The notes under the pieces are model-generated. The model made no database searches. It worked only from the letters and a program-made list of their open reading frames with translations, and was not told the origin of the DNA. DNA of 64,000 nt from SpSt-600 sp042408195. GTDB lineage: Bacteria > Chloroflexota > Anaerolineae > SpSt-600. Where the stretch lies: positions 29,166 through 93,165 of the forward strand of contig JBHOQL010000118.1 of the NCBI GenBank assembly GCA_042408195.1, given 5' to 3'. This document shows positions 8,857 through 17,602 of the stretch, piece by piece. Position numbers and translations under genes: made by a program. Numbering within the stretch: position 1 is the first letter of the stretch; every line of letters begins with the position of its first letter.

Positions 8857-9900
8857 TTATGCGATCCCGTATCTCCTCAGCGCCAGGTTGAGGATTTCAT
8901 TGATCAGCCACTGATAAGATATTCCTTCGGCTTTGGCCACCAAGACCATGTCACTGTAGTGAGGATTAAGGCCTGGCAAAGTATTTATCTCCATAAGATA
9001 AGGTTTGCCGTCGGCACCCAGGCGTATGTCAACCCTGGCTAAGTCGAGGGCACCTATCGCCTCAAAAGCGGCTATCGCCAGCCTCCTTAACTCCCGGTCC
9101 AGTTCCTCATCAATGTGGGCTGGGCAAATATACCGAGGAGCCAAGGGCATTTCCATCTTCACATGACTAGTGTAAAGGCCTCCAGCTTCGGTTATGGGGC
9201 TCAGGTCCACCTCCATCGGTGGAAAAACGTGGAAGCCTCTTTCGTTATAGAAATCCGAAGGAGGAGGTGTACCTGGAGGCAGAGTGTTACCCAAGAGACC
9301 TACGGTGAATTCGCGACCCGGCAGATATTCTTCCACTAAAGCGGGCTGGCGATAAGTCCTTATAAGCCACTGGACTTGCTCCCTCAATTCTTTTTCATCA
9401 TGGAGTATCGAGCGCACACTTATCCCCATCCCCGATCCCTCTCGTGAGGGTTTGGCGAAGAGGGGGAAGCGAAGGGATGGGTCGAGAGGCTCATCCCCTC
9501 TAACGAAAACCTGAAAGGGAGCCGTAGGGAGGCCACAGTCCCTCCATACCCTTTTGGCCATGGCTTTATCCAGGGAAAGGGCGTGAGCTAGAACCTTTGA
9601 CCCTGTGTAGGGTATCCCGAGCATTTCCAGGAGAGCTGGGACTTGGGATTCACGAGCGTCACCCCTGTGGCCTTCGCAGAGGTTAAAGCATATATCAGGC
9701 TTGACCTGGCGGATGGTATCCAACAGGGTAACATCACCTTCTAAGGGTATGACTTCGTGGCCACCCGCTTCCAGGGCCTCAATCAGAGCCTCCACCGTCT
9801 CCTCGGTGTCGTATTCGGCCAGAGCGTCAGGAGGGGCATCAGGGGGGAGAGGAACGTTGCGCTTCAGGTTAAAGAGGAGAGCAACCCTCAGCCTTCTCAT
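8857..9900 (-). CDS. D-Ala-D-Ala-ligase-like ATP-grasp enzyme (first copy)
   Basis: 347 aa. Ddl-fold ATP-grasp ligase, paralogous to the next gene downstream. Features: FNLCEGHRGDARESQVPALLE (about 92-112, the family's substrate-loop region), GSKVLAHALSLDKAMAK, KPSREGSGMGIS (about 170), LVEEYLPGREFTVGLLG and ARVDIRLGADGKPYLMEIN (about 290-310), with the metal-binding E and N. It begins 17 bases after kamA. Paired divergent paralogs suggest two different ligation steps or a heteromer. A housekeeping D-Ala-D-Ala ligase cannot be fully excluded from sequence alone. Confidence 0.82.
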   Translation of the reverse strand: MRRLRVALLFNLKRNVPLPPDAPPDALAEYDTEETVEALIEALEAGGHEVIPLEGDVTLLDTIRQVKPDICFNLCEGHRGDARESQVPALLEMLGIPYTGSKVLAHALSLDKAMAKRVWRDCGLPTAPFQVFVRGDEPLDPSLRFPLFAKPSREGSGMGISVRSILHDEKELREQVQWLIRTYRQPALVEEYLPGREFTVGLLGNTLPPGTPPPSDFYNERGFHVFPPMEVDLSPITEAGGLYTSHVKMEMPLAPRYICPAHIDEELDRELRRLAIAAFEAIGALDLARVDIRLGADGKPYLMEINTLPGLNPHYSDMVLVAKAEGISYQWLINEILNLALRRYGIA

Positions 9901-9917
9901 CCTCCCACCTCTATGCT

Positions 9918-11213
9918 TTAGGATTTAATTGGAATTTCCAGATGGCGGCGGTGGACTTCCTGCCAGCCCTGAGGAGCCAGAGAATTTCTCTTCCCGGCCA
10001 GGAGCCCAAAAATTCCCTCTTGCCCACTTTCTTTTGCGCTCTGACAATATGGACAGTTCTGGGGATCGTGAGACCTGTAGGAGGAAGGCTGGGTATAGCT
10101 CCCGATAAAGCCTTCGTAGTTTCGGAGCACCACTTTACTTTCAGACATGCTCAGGAGGTAATTGGGCGATAGGGGCACCTTCCCCCCTCCTCCGGGCAAG
10201 TCAATGGCGTAAACTGGCACAGCGAAGCCAGAGGTGTGGCCTCTCAAGGCCTCCATGATCTCAATCCCTTTGGCTATAGGTGTGCGGAAGTGAGAGGTCC
10301 CAGGAACAAGGTCGCACTGGTAAAGGTAATAGGGACGAACCCGATTTTTGACGAGCTTGCGGACAAGGGCCAGCATAATGTTGGGGCAGTCGTTTATTCC
10401 CGCAAGGAGCACCGACTGGCTTCCCAGGGGTATTCCAGCATCGGCCAGAAGGGCAAGGGCTTTTTCCACTTCCGGAGTTATCTCTTTGGGATGGTTGAAG
10501 TGGATGTTCATCCAGAGGGGGTGGTAGCGCCGGAGCACATTCACCAGTTCTTCATCCACGCGTTGGGGCAGGAAAACGGGGACCCTTGTCCCGATACGGA
10601 TTATTTCCACATGGGGGATTTCCCGGAGTTTCCGGAGCAACGCCTCCAGAATGTGCAGGGGCAGGATCAGGGGATCGCCCCCAGATATGAGGACATCCCT
10701 GACTTGAGGGTTTGCGGCTATATAAGCTATCTGGCGTTCGTAGTCGGCCAGGGAGAACTGAGCATGGGGATTACCTACCATGCGGCTCCTAGTGCAGTAC
10801 CGGCAATAGCTGGCACACTGGGTAGTTACCAACATAAGGACACGGTCGGGATAACGGTGGACGAGACCCGGAACTGGGGAGTGAGAGTCTTCGGCCAGGG
10901 GGTCTTCCATTTCCTCGGGGGATAAGAGGAATTCCCTTGCAGTCGGAATAACCTGCCGCCTTATGGGGCAATTGGGGTCATCAGGATCTATAAGGCTTGC
11001 TAAATACGGAGTTACTGCAACTCTGAGGCGGGTTGGGGCTGAAAGGGCTTCCTCCTCTTCAGGTGTAAGGTTGATTATCCTGGAGAAGTCTTCCTTGGAA
11101 CTCAGGCGATGGGTCAGTTGCCATCGCCAGTCGTTCCACTTATCAGGAGGCACCTCCTCCCAGGGGTGAGGAGGCCTCCTACGTCCTGGGGGCTCCTCAA
11201 TCTCCCTTTGCAT
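9918..11213 (-). CDS. kamA: lysine 2,3-aminomutase family radical SAM enzyme
   Basis: 431 aa, radical SAM and PLP enzyme converting L-lysine to beta-lysine. The radical SAM cluster motif is CASYCRYC (about 130-140), followed by SGGDPLILPL. Both acidic residues that hold the lysine side-chain amine in the clostridial enzyme appear conserved: YQCDLVPGTSHFRT and YAIDLPGGGGK. That favours lysine over glutamate as substrate. The C-terminus has a zinc-binding-type CPYC. The start has AGGGGAAAA then ATG. It sits 12 bases after a LysW-like carrier gene and upstream of two ATP-grasp ligases. An EF-P modification role (EpmB-like) is less likely because EpmB is shorter and no EpmA gene is near. Confidence 0.88.
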   Translation of the reverse strand: MQREIEEPPGRRRPPHPWEEVPPDKWNDWRWQLTHRLSSKEDFSRIINLTPEEEEALSAPTRLRVAVTPYLASLIDPDDPNCPIRRQVIPTAREFLLSPEEMEDPLAEDSHSPVPGLVHRYPDRVLMLVTTQCASYCRYCTRSRMVGNPHAQFSLADYERQIAYIAANPQVRDVLISGGDPLILPLHILEALLRKLREIPHVEIIRIGTRVPVFLPQRVDEELVNVLRRYHPLWMNIHFNHPKEITPEVEKALALLADAGIPLGSQSVLLAGINDCPNIMLALVRKLVKNRVRPYYLYQCDLVPGTSHFRTPIAKGIEIMEALRGHTSGFAVPVYAIDLPGGGGKVPLSPNYLLSMSESKVVLRNYEGFIGSYTQPSSYRSHDPQNCPYCQSAKESGQEGIFGLLAGKRNSLAPQGWQEVHRRHLEIPIKS

Positions 11214-11225
11214 TTTTCCCCTCCT

Positions 11226-11426
11226 TTACCATTCTTCTTCCTCTTCACCTTCTTCCCATTCTTCCTCCCACTCTTCCTCTTCCTCAAAAATGAAATCTAG
11301 CTCGAGGGGTCTGACGCTCACCACTTCAAGCTCTGTGCCGCAGCTTGGGCAAGTCACGACCTGCCCGAGGCGGGGGTTTTGCAAGGTAATTTCCTCATCG
11401 CAATTTGGACAAAAGGCTGTAGGCAT
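11226..11426 (-). CDS. LysW-like amino-group carrier protein with acidic Trp-ended tail
   Basis: 66 aa. Zinc-ribbon core CPNC (6-9) and CPSC (26-29), with the LysW/ArgW-like segment LQNPRLGQVVTCPSCGTELEVV. LysW proteins carry amino-acid intermediates on the side chain of a C-terminal Glu in EDWGE. Here residues 48-66 instead form a tail of 15 Glu, 3 Trp and 1 Gly that ends in Trp, so the usual attachment residue is displaced. SD AGGAGG lies 7 bases before ATG. It is first in a tight run with kamA and two ATP-grasp ligases. I infer it is the scaffold for beta-lysine or peptide attachment, but a structural zinc protein is possible. Confidence 0.75.
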   Translation of the reverse strand: MPTAFCPNCDEEITLQNPRLGQVVTCPSCGTELEVVSVRPLELDFIFEEEEEWEEEWEEGEEEEEW

Positions 11427-11549
11427 TTCTAAACCTCCTGAAAATTTTAATCAGTGTTTTATAATAGCTCTACGCTGTGGAAAAGCTGTTGAAAAAGGGT
11501 GACAAAGTTGTGCAAAATCGGCGGTGGACATCCGAATTTTTGTACACCC

Positions 11550-12230
11550 TCACTCCACTGGGTTGAAGGAGTAGCCAACTCCCGGGACGGTGTGGATGTA
11601 GCGAGGGTTATGGGGGTCGGGTTCTATCTTCGCCCTAAGCCTGCTTATAAGACCTCTTACCAGCTCCTTATCTCCCTTCCCGCTGTAGCCCCAGACCTTC
11701 TCCACTATGGTTTCAATGGGAAGCACCTGGCCATTGTGGAGCATGAGGGCATGGAGGAGACGAAACTCCAGGTGAGTCAGGCGAACCGGAGCCTTCCCCT
11801 CGATCTCCACGGTCCTGCTGACAGGATCGAGAGTAAGGCCAGCTGTGCTCCAAATGGGCACTTTGGGCAAAGCTGCTCCGGAAGCCCGGCGTACAAGTGC
11901 TTTCAACTGGGCGATAAGGACCGGTATGCTGAAAGGCCTGATAATTACCAGATCCGTTCCTGCATCCAGAAGAGCGCAATGGAGGCTATCATTTATGGGG
12001 TCAAGGATGAGGGCGAGAGGGACTTCTGTTTCCGAACGTATCTGACGAACGTAAGGGAGAGGATCTCCTTCAGGAGGAGCAAGGAGTATAAGGTCGGCAG
12101 GCCGTTCGAGCCAGGATTGCAAAGCTTTTGCCAGATCCCTGGCCTGGATGACCATGAAACCAGCCCTCTGAAGGGCCAGAGCCAGCACTGCACCTTCGTC
12201 AGGATCGCGGGGCACTAGAAGCGCGAACAT
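11550..12230 (-). CDS. OmpR/PhoB-type regulator with degenerate receiver domain
   Basis: 226 aa. The C-terminal half (about 130-226) is a winged-helix trans_reg_C DNA-binding domain (LTHLEFRLLHALMLHNGQVL, then SRLRAKIEPDPHNPRYIHTV and GVGYSF). The N-terminal half has receiver-like fold length, but the acidic pocket is gone: DLILLAPPEGD where a phospho-Asp should follow DLILLD, RDPDE at the first strand, and IIRPFS instead of the usual Lys-Pro. It should therefore act without Asp phosphorylation, perhaps by dimer state or ligand. Its start overlaps the end of the M28 peptidase gene by 32 bases. No histidine kinase is nearby. It may regulate the divergent-free LysW-kamA operon just downstream. 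Confidence 0.85.
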   Translation of the reverse strand: MFALLVPRDPDEGAVLALALQRAGFMVIQARDLAKALQSWLERPADLILLAPPEGDPLPYVRQIRSETEVPLALILDPINDSLHCALLDAGTDLVIIRPFSIPVLIAQLKALVRRASGAALPKVPIWSTAGLTLDPVSRTVEIEGKAPVRLTHLEFRLLHALMLHNGQVLPIETIVEKVWGYSGKGDKELVRGLISRLRAKIEPDPHNPRYIHTVPGVGYSFNPVE

Positions 12231-13383
12231 CTATTTCCTTTAGAAGTTCCCAGACGAATTGTTCAGTTTTTTCTACAACTTTTGGATCCAGGTTTTCCAA
12301 TTTGTCGGTCGGACGATGCCAGCCGGGAAGAAAACCATCCCTCCTGAGGCCCACCAGGGTCAGGACCCGAAAGCCATGTTTTGCACCGATAGCACCCTCG
12401 GTATAAGCGCCCCGGAAAGATTTGGAATAAGCCCCGAGCTCGGGATGGGCCGATGCCACTTTCTCGGCTATAGCCAGAAGTTCTCTATCACTGCGGGAGG
12501 TCAGCAGGAAAGTCTCTCTGGTAATGTAAACAGGGCCAGCCTCTTTACCTCCCACGCTGTCTATGACAAGCCAGATAGCTTTCCCCAACTCTCGCTTGTG
12601 AGCCCTGGCGAAAGCCTCTGCACCGTAGCATCCAACCTCCTCACACCCGGAAAGCACTGCCCATACTTCAGTGTTCTCCAGCGGCGATTGGGCCAACTTG
12701 GCAGCGATGCTTAGGACCACTCCAGCCCCACTTGCGTTGTCGTTGGCTCCAGGAGAATAGGGGGTAAAATCAGCCTGCAGGGTTATGAGGAAAATGCCCA
12801 GGATTACAAGGGCTAGAGGGATGGAGGCAAGCTTAAGGGAGAGAAACGGGAAGACCGCTCCAGCCAGGAAAAGACCAGTGAGAGCCACAGCCGAGGTAAG
12901 CCCAAGGGGTACAAGGATCGTGAAGAGCTTGAGCCACCTGACCGAAGAGAAAACGAAAGGAGTTCGATGTGTATCAAGGTGGGCCATGAGAACAACCTTC
13001 TCGCGGCTTTCCCCTTTCGGGGCTATCCGAGCCACCACGTTCTGACTCTGACCTTTGGGTAGGATGAAACGGATGAGGTTAGGTCTGAAAGCCAGCTCCA
13101 ACAGGACGGAGACCATAGCTAAGGCCGAGAGGAGGAAGGCCAAGACAGCTCCCCATTTCCCCGCTGTGAGGAACAGGAATTCACTGATCAGGGCAAGGAA
13201 TGAGAACAAGGCATAGGGATGCCAGGCAGACCGCGCGCTCCTAAAGGGTTCAATTACGGGGTTTAGGCCCTCTCTCCTGAGAACCTCAAAGGCATAACGG
13301 GCAGCTTCAGCTTCTTTGGAGGTAGTGGACCCCCTTGGACCGATGTTCTCTGCAAGGTAGCGCACATGTTCCATAGCCGGCAT
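12199..13383 (-). CDS. membrane-anchored M28-family zinc peptidase
   Basis: About 394 aa from ATG 13383. The longer frame begins with a GTG lying in the SD GGGAGGT, so ATG 13383 is preferred. Two-zinc aminopeptidase motifs: HLDTHR (zinc His and Asp), GANDNASGAG (bridging Asp) and SGCEEVGCYGA (catalytic Glu pair). Unlike soluble M28 enzymes it has hydrophobic segments at about 50-95 and a pair at about 155-205, breaking up the peptidase domain. It precedes, with overlap, the pseudo-receiver regulator and the carrier cluster. In LysW pathways a metallopeptidase releases product from the carrier. Whether this one does so is speculation, and its topology is not proven. Confidence 0.82.
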   Translation of the reverse strand: MPAMEHVRYLAENIGPRGSTTSKEAEAARYAFEVLRREGLNPVIEPFRSARSAWHPYALFSFLALISEFLFLTAGKWGAVLAFLLSALAMVSVLLELAFRPNLIRFILPKGQSQNVVARIAPKGESREKVVLMAHLDTHRTPFVFSSVRWLKLFTILVPLGLTSAVALTGLFLAGAVFPFLSLKLASIPLALVILGIFLITLQADFTPYSPGANDNASGAGVVLSIAAKLAQSPLENTEVWAVLSGCEEVGCYGAEAFARAHKRELGKAIWLVIDSVGGKEAGPVYITRETFLLTSRSDRELLAIAEKVASAHPELGAYSKSFRGAYTEGAIGAKHGFRVLTLVGLRRDGFLPGWHRPTDKLENLDPKVVEKTEQFVWELLKEIDVRASSAPRS

Positions 13384-13666
13384 GTATAGACCTCCCACTA
13401 TTTAAACCAAAGTTAGTTTAGCATCAAGCCCCCCGGAAGTCAATATTCCCAGATGATTTAGAGCTTAAGAAGGAACACGTTCCACTATTGCTCCTTTCCC
13501 AGATTGGGGATCCGTCTTTCATGGGTCTTCTATCGAAGATCAGGTTCACTATGGGAGACCTAAGATAATCCCAGCAAACCTAAACAGGACTTTCACCCAG
13601 GGCGAGCTTTATGGGGGTTGCCTTTTGATGACAGCATTGTATAATTAAGGCCTGGAGGAATGCTCT
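13384..13666. other. divergent intergenic region
   Basis: Holds the regulatory space between the M28 gene (leftward) and the TPR/propeller gene (rightward). On the minus strand TTGATG, 17 bases, then TAAATA is a weak promoter for the peptidase. No gene or RNA was recognised in the middle part. Confidence 0.4.
13618..13645 (+). promoter_or_regulatory. probable promoter of the TPR/propeller gene
   Basis: TTGCCT at 13618-13623, 16 bases, then a perfect TATAAT at 13640-13645. The SD GGAGGAA and ATG 13667 follow within 25 bases, so the leader is short. Confidence 0.6.
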
Positions 13667-15397
13667 ATGCTCTTTTCCAGGTTAACCCATAGAAAAATCC
13701 AGTTTTTGACGCTAGCGATCATATTGCTTGCCGGATTATGCCTTTTCTTGGTGGCAGGGTACTACGGTCTGAAGCATGGGACTGAGGGAGTTTTCCGCTC
13801 CCTGCAGCAGCGCTCTTGGGAGCACTACAAGCGAGGAGAAGCGCACCTGCGGGAGGGTAATCTGGAACTGGCCTTAGCTGAATTTGAAGAAGCCCTGCGT
13901 CTATATCCCCAAAACGAAGAGGCCCTCCGCAAAATCCAAGAGCTTAAACCCTTGCTTCAGCAGGCTTCGATTACCCCTTCTCAGCAGTTAACCGAAAACA
14001 CTCTGGAAAACTACTTCCAGGAGGCCCAGAACCTGTACCAGCAAGGAAAATGGGAAGAAGCTGCTCTAGCTCTGGAAAACCTCCGTATCCTGGCCCCTGA
14101 TTACCGCAAAACAGCCGTGGCAGACCTTATGAGCCAAGCCTTTTACCAGGCAGGCCTTGCCAAGGTTCAGGAAAACGAGTTAGAAATTGCCATTCAATAC
14201 TTCGATAAAGCCCTGGCATTGAATCCCGATGACCCGAGAACAAACGAGGAAAGGGAAAAAGCCGCACTCTATTTTGAAGCCCTTACTTTCTGGGGGGCTA
14301 ACTGGGAAAAAACCGTTAAAGCCCTGGAAACCCTCGTCGAGAAATACCCTGATTACAAGGACTCCAAGAACAAGCTCAGAGAAGCCCGGATCGAATATGC
14401 CAAAGCTCTCGCTTGGAAGGGCGACTGGTGTGGGGCAGAAGCTCAGCTCAAGCTCGTCCCTGAACCTGACTCTGCAGTCAAAGCCGAGCTTTACAAAGCT
14501 TACAACTTCTGTCATGTAGCAACCCCTACCCCTTCTCCGGCTCCATCCTCGGCCACTGCTCAGATACCCTCTCCGACGCCTGCAGGGATGTGCTCCGGGC
14601 GGATCGCCTGGGCTGACTATGACCCTGTTAAGTCCATCTTTGTCCTTTACTCTATGGATGTAAGCAGGGGGCAGATCAATAAAATCGCTGAGAAAGCCAT
14701 CAGTCCTGCCTTTTCCCCCGATGGGAATTTCATCCTTTTCCGTTCCCTCCAGGAAGATATGGTGGGCCTGGCCCGTATGCCCTCTTCGGGAGGAGATAAG
14801 GTCAGAGTTACCACCTATGCCGAGGACACCTTCCCTGCATGGGCTCCTGATGGCAAGCAGATGGCCTTTGCTTCCCGCCGAGAGGGGGACAGGAAGTGGA
14901 GAATTTACACTGGCTGGGTAATGGGGCTGGAAGTAACCCGCGAACAAGCCTTTGGCACGAGACCCACTTGGTCCCCTGATGGCAAGAGCATAGTGTTCCA
15001 AGGGTGCGTCCCCGCTACAACCCACTGCGGCCTAATTCTAATGGGCTCAGATGGCTCAAGCGTTCGCCTTCTGACCAATTTTCCGGGTGATACCGCTCCC
15101 ACTTTTTCACCGGACGGGACAAAACTTGCCTTCATGTCGGCTGAAAGGGACGGGAACTGGGAAATTTACTTGTTGGAAATGAAAACTGGCGAAGTGCTCC
15201 GCCTTACTTCTAACCCCCACATAGATGGCCTCCCGGCCTGGTCTCCCGATGGACGCTGCCTAGCCTTTCTTTCCTACAGGGACGACAAGTGGGGCCTTTA
15301 CACAATGCGAGCCGATGGTTCAAATGTGCACTTACTTATAACCCTCTCGGACTCAATCGGAAATTGGATGGACCACAATATCTCTTGGGGGCCCTGA
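13667..15397 (+). CDS. membrane-anchored TPR and TolB-like beta-propeller protein
   Basis: 576 aa. One transmembrane segment at about 11-35, then TPR-like helices (about 45-270; for example EAHLREGNLELALAEFEEA), a Thr/Pro/Ser-rich linker (about 285-305) and a PD40/TolB-type propeller to the end. The propeller is visible as repeated blades: PAFSPDGNFILF, PAWAPDGKQMAF, PTWSPDGKSIVF, PTFSPDGTKLAF and PAWSPDGRCLAF. The architecture suggests an extracytoplasmic protein scaffold or glycan/protein-binding function. The GH57 gene starts 1 base after its stop, implying a shared operon. No catalytic motif was seen. Function unknown. Confidence 0.85.
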   Translation: MLFSRLTHRKIQFLTLAIILLAGLCLFLVAGYYGLKHGTEGVFRSLQQRSWEHYKRGEAHLREGNLELALAEFEEALRLYPQNEEALRKIQELKPLLQQASITPSQQLTENTLENYFQEAQNLYQQGKWEEAALALENLRILAPDYRKTAVADLMSQAFYQAGLAKVQENELEIAIQYFDKALALNPDDPRTNEEREKAALYFEALTFWGANWEKTVKALETLVEKYPDYKDSKNKLREARIEYAKALAWKGDWCGAEAQLKLVPEPDSAVKAELYKAYNFCHVATPTPSPAPSSATAQIPSPTPAGMCSGRIAWADYDPVKSIFVLYSMDVSRGQINKIAEKAISPAFSPDGNFILFRSLQEDMVGLARMPSSGGDKVRVTTYAEDTFPAWAPDGKQMAFASRREGDRKWRIYTGWVMGLEVTREQAFGTRPTWSPDGKSIVFQGCVPATTHCGLILMGSDGSSVRLLTNFPGDTAPTFSPDGTKLAFMSAERDGNWEIYLLEMKTGEVLRLTSNPHIDGLPAWSPDGRCLAFLSYRDDKWGLYTMRADGSNVHLLITLSDSIGNWMDHNISWGP

Positions 15398-15398
15398 T

Positions 15399-17594
15399 AT
15401 GCCTTTGTACGTGGCTTTCATTTGGCACATGCATCAGCCATATTACAAAGATCCAATATCGGGTAAGTACCTGCTGCCTTGGCTTCGCCTCCACGCTGTT
15501 AAAGATTACCTGCATATGGTGGAAGTGTTGAGCCGCTACCCCCGCATAAAGGCCACCATAAACCTTGTCCCATCCCTGCTTTCCCAACTCTTAGAATACC
15601 TAAGTGAGGGAGCAGTTGACCCTGCCATGGAACTAGGCTTTAAAGGCGAGTGGTCTAAAGAGGAAAAGGAATATATCCTCGCCCACTTCTTCAGCATAAA
15701 TCATGAACGTTTCCTCAACCGTTACCCACCCTACCGCTTGCTCTTGGACCTCAGCCCCTACGTTCGCCAAGCCCCTCACCTCTTTTCCGATGCTTATTTT
15801 AGGGACCTTGTGACTTGGTTTAACCTGGCCTGGACCGATCCTAATAAGATAGAAGAGGACGCCTTCCTCAGCGGACTTGTGAAAAAGGGAAGCAATTTTT
15901 CCGCCGAAGATTTCGCAGGACTCATCGAAAAGCATCGGGAGATAATGGCAAGCATAATCCCCCTTTACCGGGAACTGGAAGCAAAGGGGCAACTTGAACT
16001 GGCCACTTCGCCCTTTTACCATCCTATCCTCCCTCTCCTCATAGATATAGAAACCGCTCGTCGGGCAAGCCCCGGACTTCAGCTGCCTGCCGTAGCCTTT
16101 ACCCATCCTGAAGATGCTGAGGAGCAAATCCGGAAAGCCATCGAATTTCACCGGAGCCTTTTCGGCCATGAACCGACAGGCCTCTGGCCCCCCGAAGGAG
16201 CCGTATGCCCTGAACTTGTCCCAATCCTGGCGCGAAGAGGCTTCAACTGGTTCGCCACCGATGAAGCTATCCTCGCCTGCACTTTGAATGTTAGCCTGGA
16301 CAGAGACCACGAAGGTCACCTCAGAGACCCCGAAGTGCTTTATCAACCTTACAGGGTTCAAATTGAAGGCAAAAGCCTGGTCGTTCTCTTCAGAGATCGC
16401 TTCCTTTCCGACCGCATCGGCTTTGTCTATCAACATATGGACGGATACAATGCGGCGCGGGATCTAGTAAATAGGTTGCTGACCATAAGGGATCGCCTGC
16501 CCCGCGGGAAGCCTTACCTTGTTACCATAATCCTTGATGGCGAAAATTGCTGGGAGCACTACGAGCACAACGGGGACGTCTTCCTCCATAATTTGTATCG
16601 AATGCTTTCAGAAGAGCCCGAGATAGAATGTGTGAGAGTGAAGGATTTCCTGGAAAGGTTCCCGCCAAGGGAAACCCTGACAGCCCTGGCAACGGGCTCT
16701 TGGATAAACGGCAATTTAGAAACATGGGTAGGGGAAGAGACTCAGAACCGTGCTTGGGAAGCCCTGGCTCAAGTCCGGGAAGATCTGGTGAATTGGCAGA
16801 GAAACTATCCCTTGGCCGACCTTGAGACGCTGGAAATAGCCTGGGAATGTATCTACAGGGCTGAAGGAAGCGATTGGTTCTGGTGGTATTACAGCCGGAA
16901 CGTTTCGGAACAGGAGCATATATTTGACCAGGCTTTCAGGGGCCACCTAGCTGGGGTTTATACAGCCATTGGTCTACCTGTCCCTGAGTGGCTCTCCTAC
17001 CCGATAATGAAACCTATAGCGGTAGTGGAACGAGTCCCTTCTCACTTTATATCTCCCAGGCTTGAGGCTTCGCCTCAGGCCCCTTCCGACTGGGGAAGGG
17101 CTGGATACTTGAAGGGAGGTCCGGTAGGGAGCGCCATGCGCCCCTCCAGTCAGATTTTAAAAGGGCTTTATTACGGTTACGATCCCGGAACCCTTTACTT
17201 ACGTATAGAGAGCAACGAACCAGTGGATTCCATCGCCCTGTCTATTTACTTCATAAGTCCATCGGCTGGGAAGATGAACTGGCGATTTCGTCGCCCTGGT
17301 GAAAAGGCTGAAGCTATTAATGGGGTCGGGCTGGCTTGGGCTCTGGAAATAATACCCAGAGAACCGAGAGCCCTGCTTTTCAAAGCGGAAGGGCAAGAAG
17401 TGTGGAGCTTGGCCAGGGAGCTTGTAAATCTGGCTCGTTCCGAAAAGGTCTTAGAGTTGGCAATACCTTTGAGTTACCTTGGCCTCAAGGTAGGAGACAC
17501 CCTCGGGCTCATAGTTGTTGGCGAAAAGGAAGGGGTTCTGGAAAAAGTCCCGCCCTTTGGACCTTTGCTCTTTACCCTAAAGGACAGGTTTTGA
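15399..17594 (+). CDS. glycoside hydrolase family 57 protein
   Basis: 731 aa. GH57 retaining enzyme acting on alpha-glucans (amylase, amylopullulanase or related). Family motifs are present in order: HMHQPY (about 10-15), GLWPPEGAVCPE (about 265, with the nucleophile Glu) and TIILDGENCWE (about 370, with the acid/base Asp). The region to about 480 is the catalytic barrel plus helical domain. The C-terminal 200 residues are beta-rich with no recognised motif, possibly a carbohydrate-binding part. No signal peptide is visible, so it is probably cytoplasmic, consistent with glycogen-type substrate turnover. It is directly downstream of the TPR/propeller gene and followed within 9 bases by DUF951. 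Confidence 0.9.
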   Translation: MPLYVAFIWHMHQPYYKDPISGKYLLPWLRLHAVKDYLHMVEVLSRYPRIKATINLVPSLLSQLLEYLSEGAVDPAMELGFKGEWSKEEKEYILAHFFSINHERFLNRYPPYRLLLDLSPYVRQAPHLFSDAYFRDLVTWFNLAWTDPNKIEEDAFLSGLVKKGSNFSAEDFAGLIEKHREIMASIIPLYRELEAKGQLELATSPFYHPILPLLIDIETARRASPGLQLPAVAFTHPEDAEEQIRKAIEFHRSLFGHEPTGLWPPEGAVCPELVPILARRGFNWFATDEAILACTLNVSLDRDHEGHLRDPEVLYQPYRVQIEGKSLVVLFRDRFLSDRIGFVYQHMDGYNAARDLVNRLLTIRDRLPRGKPYLVTIILDGENCWEHYEHNGDVFLHNLYRMLSEEPEIECVRVKDFLERFPPRETLTALATGSWINGNLETWVGEETQNRAWEALAQVREDLVNWQRNYPLADLETLEIAWECIYRAEGSDWFWWYYSRNVSEQEHIFDQAFRGHLAGVYTAIGLPVPEWLSYPIMKPIAVVERVPSHFISPRLEASPQAPSDWGRAGYLKGGPVGSAMRPSSQILKGLYYGYDPGTLYLRIESNEPVDSIALSIYFISPSAGKMNWRFRRPGEKAEAINGVGLAWALEIIPREPRALLFKAEGQEVWSLARELVNLARSEKVLELAIPLSYLGLKVGDTLGLIVVGEKEGVLEKVPPFGPLLFTLKDRF

Positions 17595-17602
17595 GGCAGG
17601 CC

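Noticed and set aside
10236..10925. 229-aa plus-strand frame over kamA
   Set aside because: Antisense shadow; kamA has all diagnostic motifs.
14180..15025. 281-aa minus-strand frame over the propeller gene
   Set aside because: Antisense shadow with no known motif.
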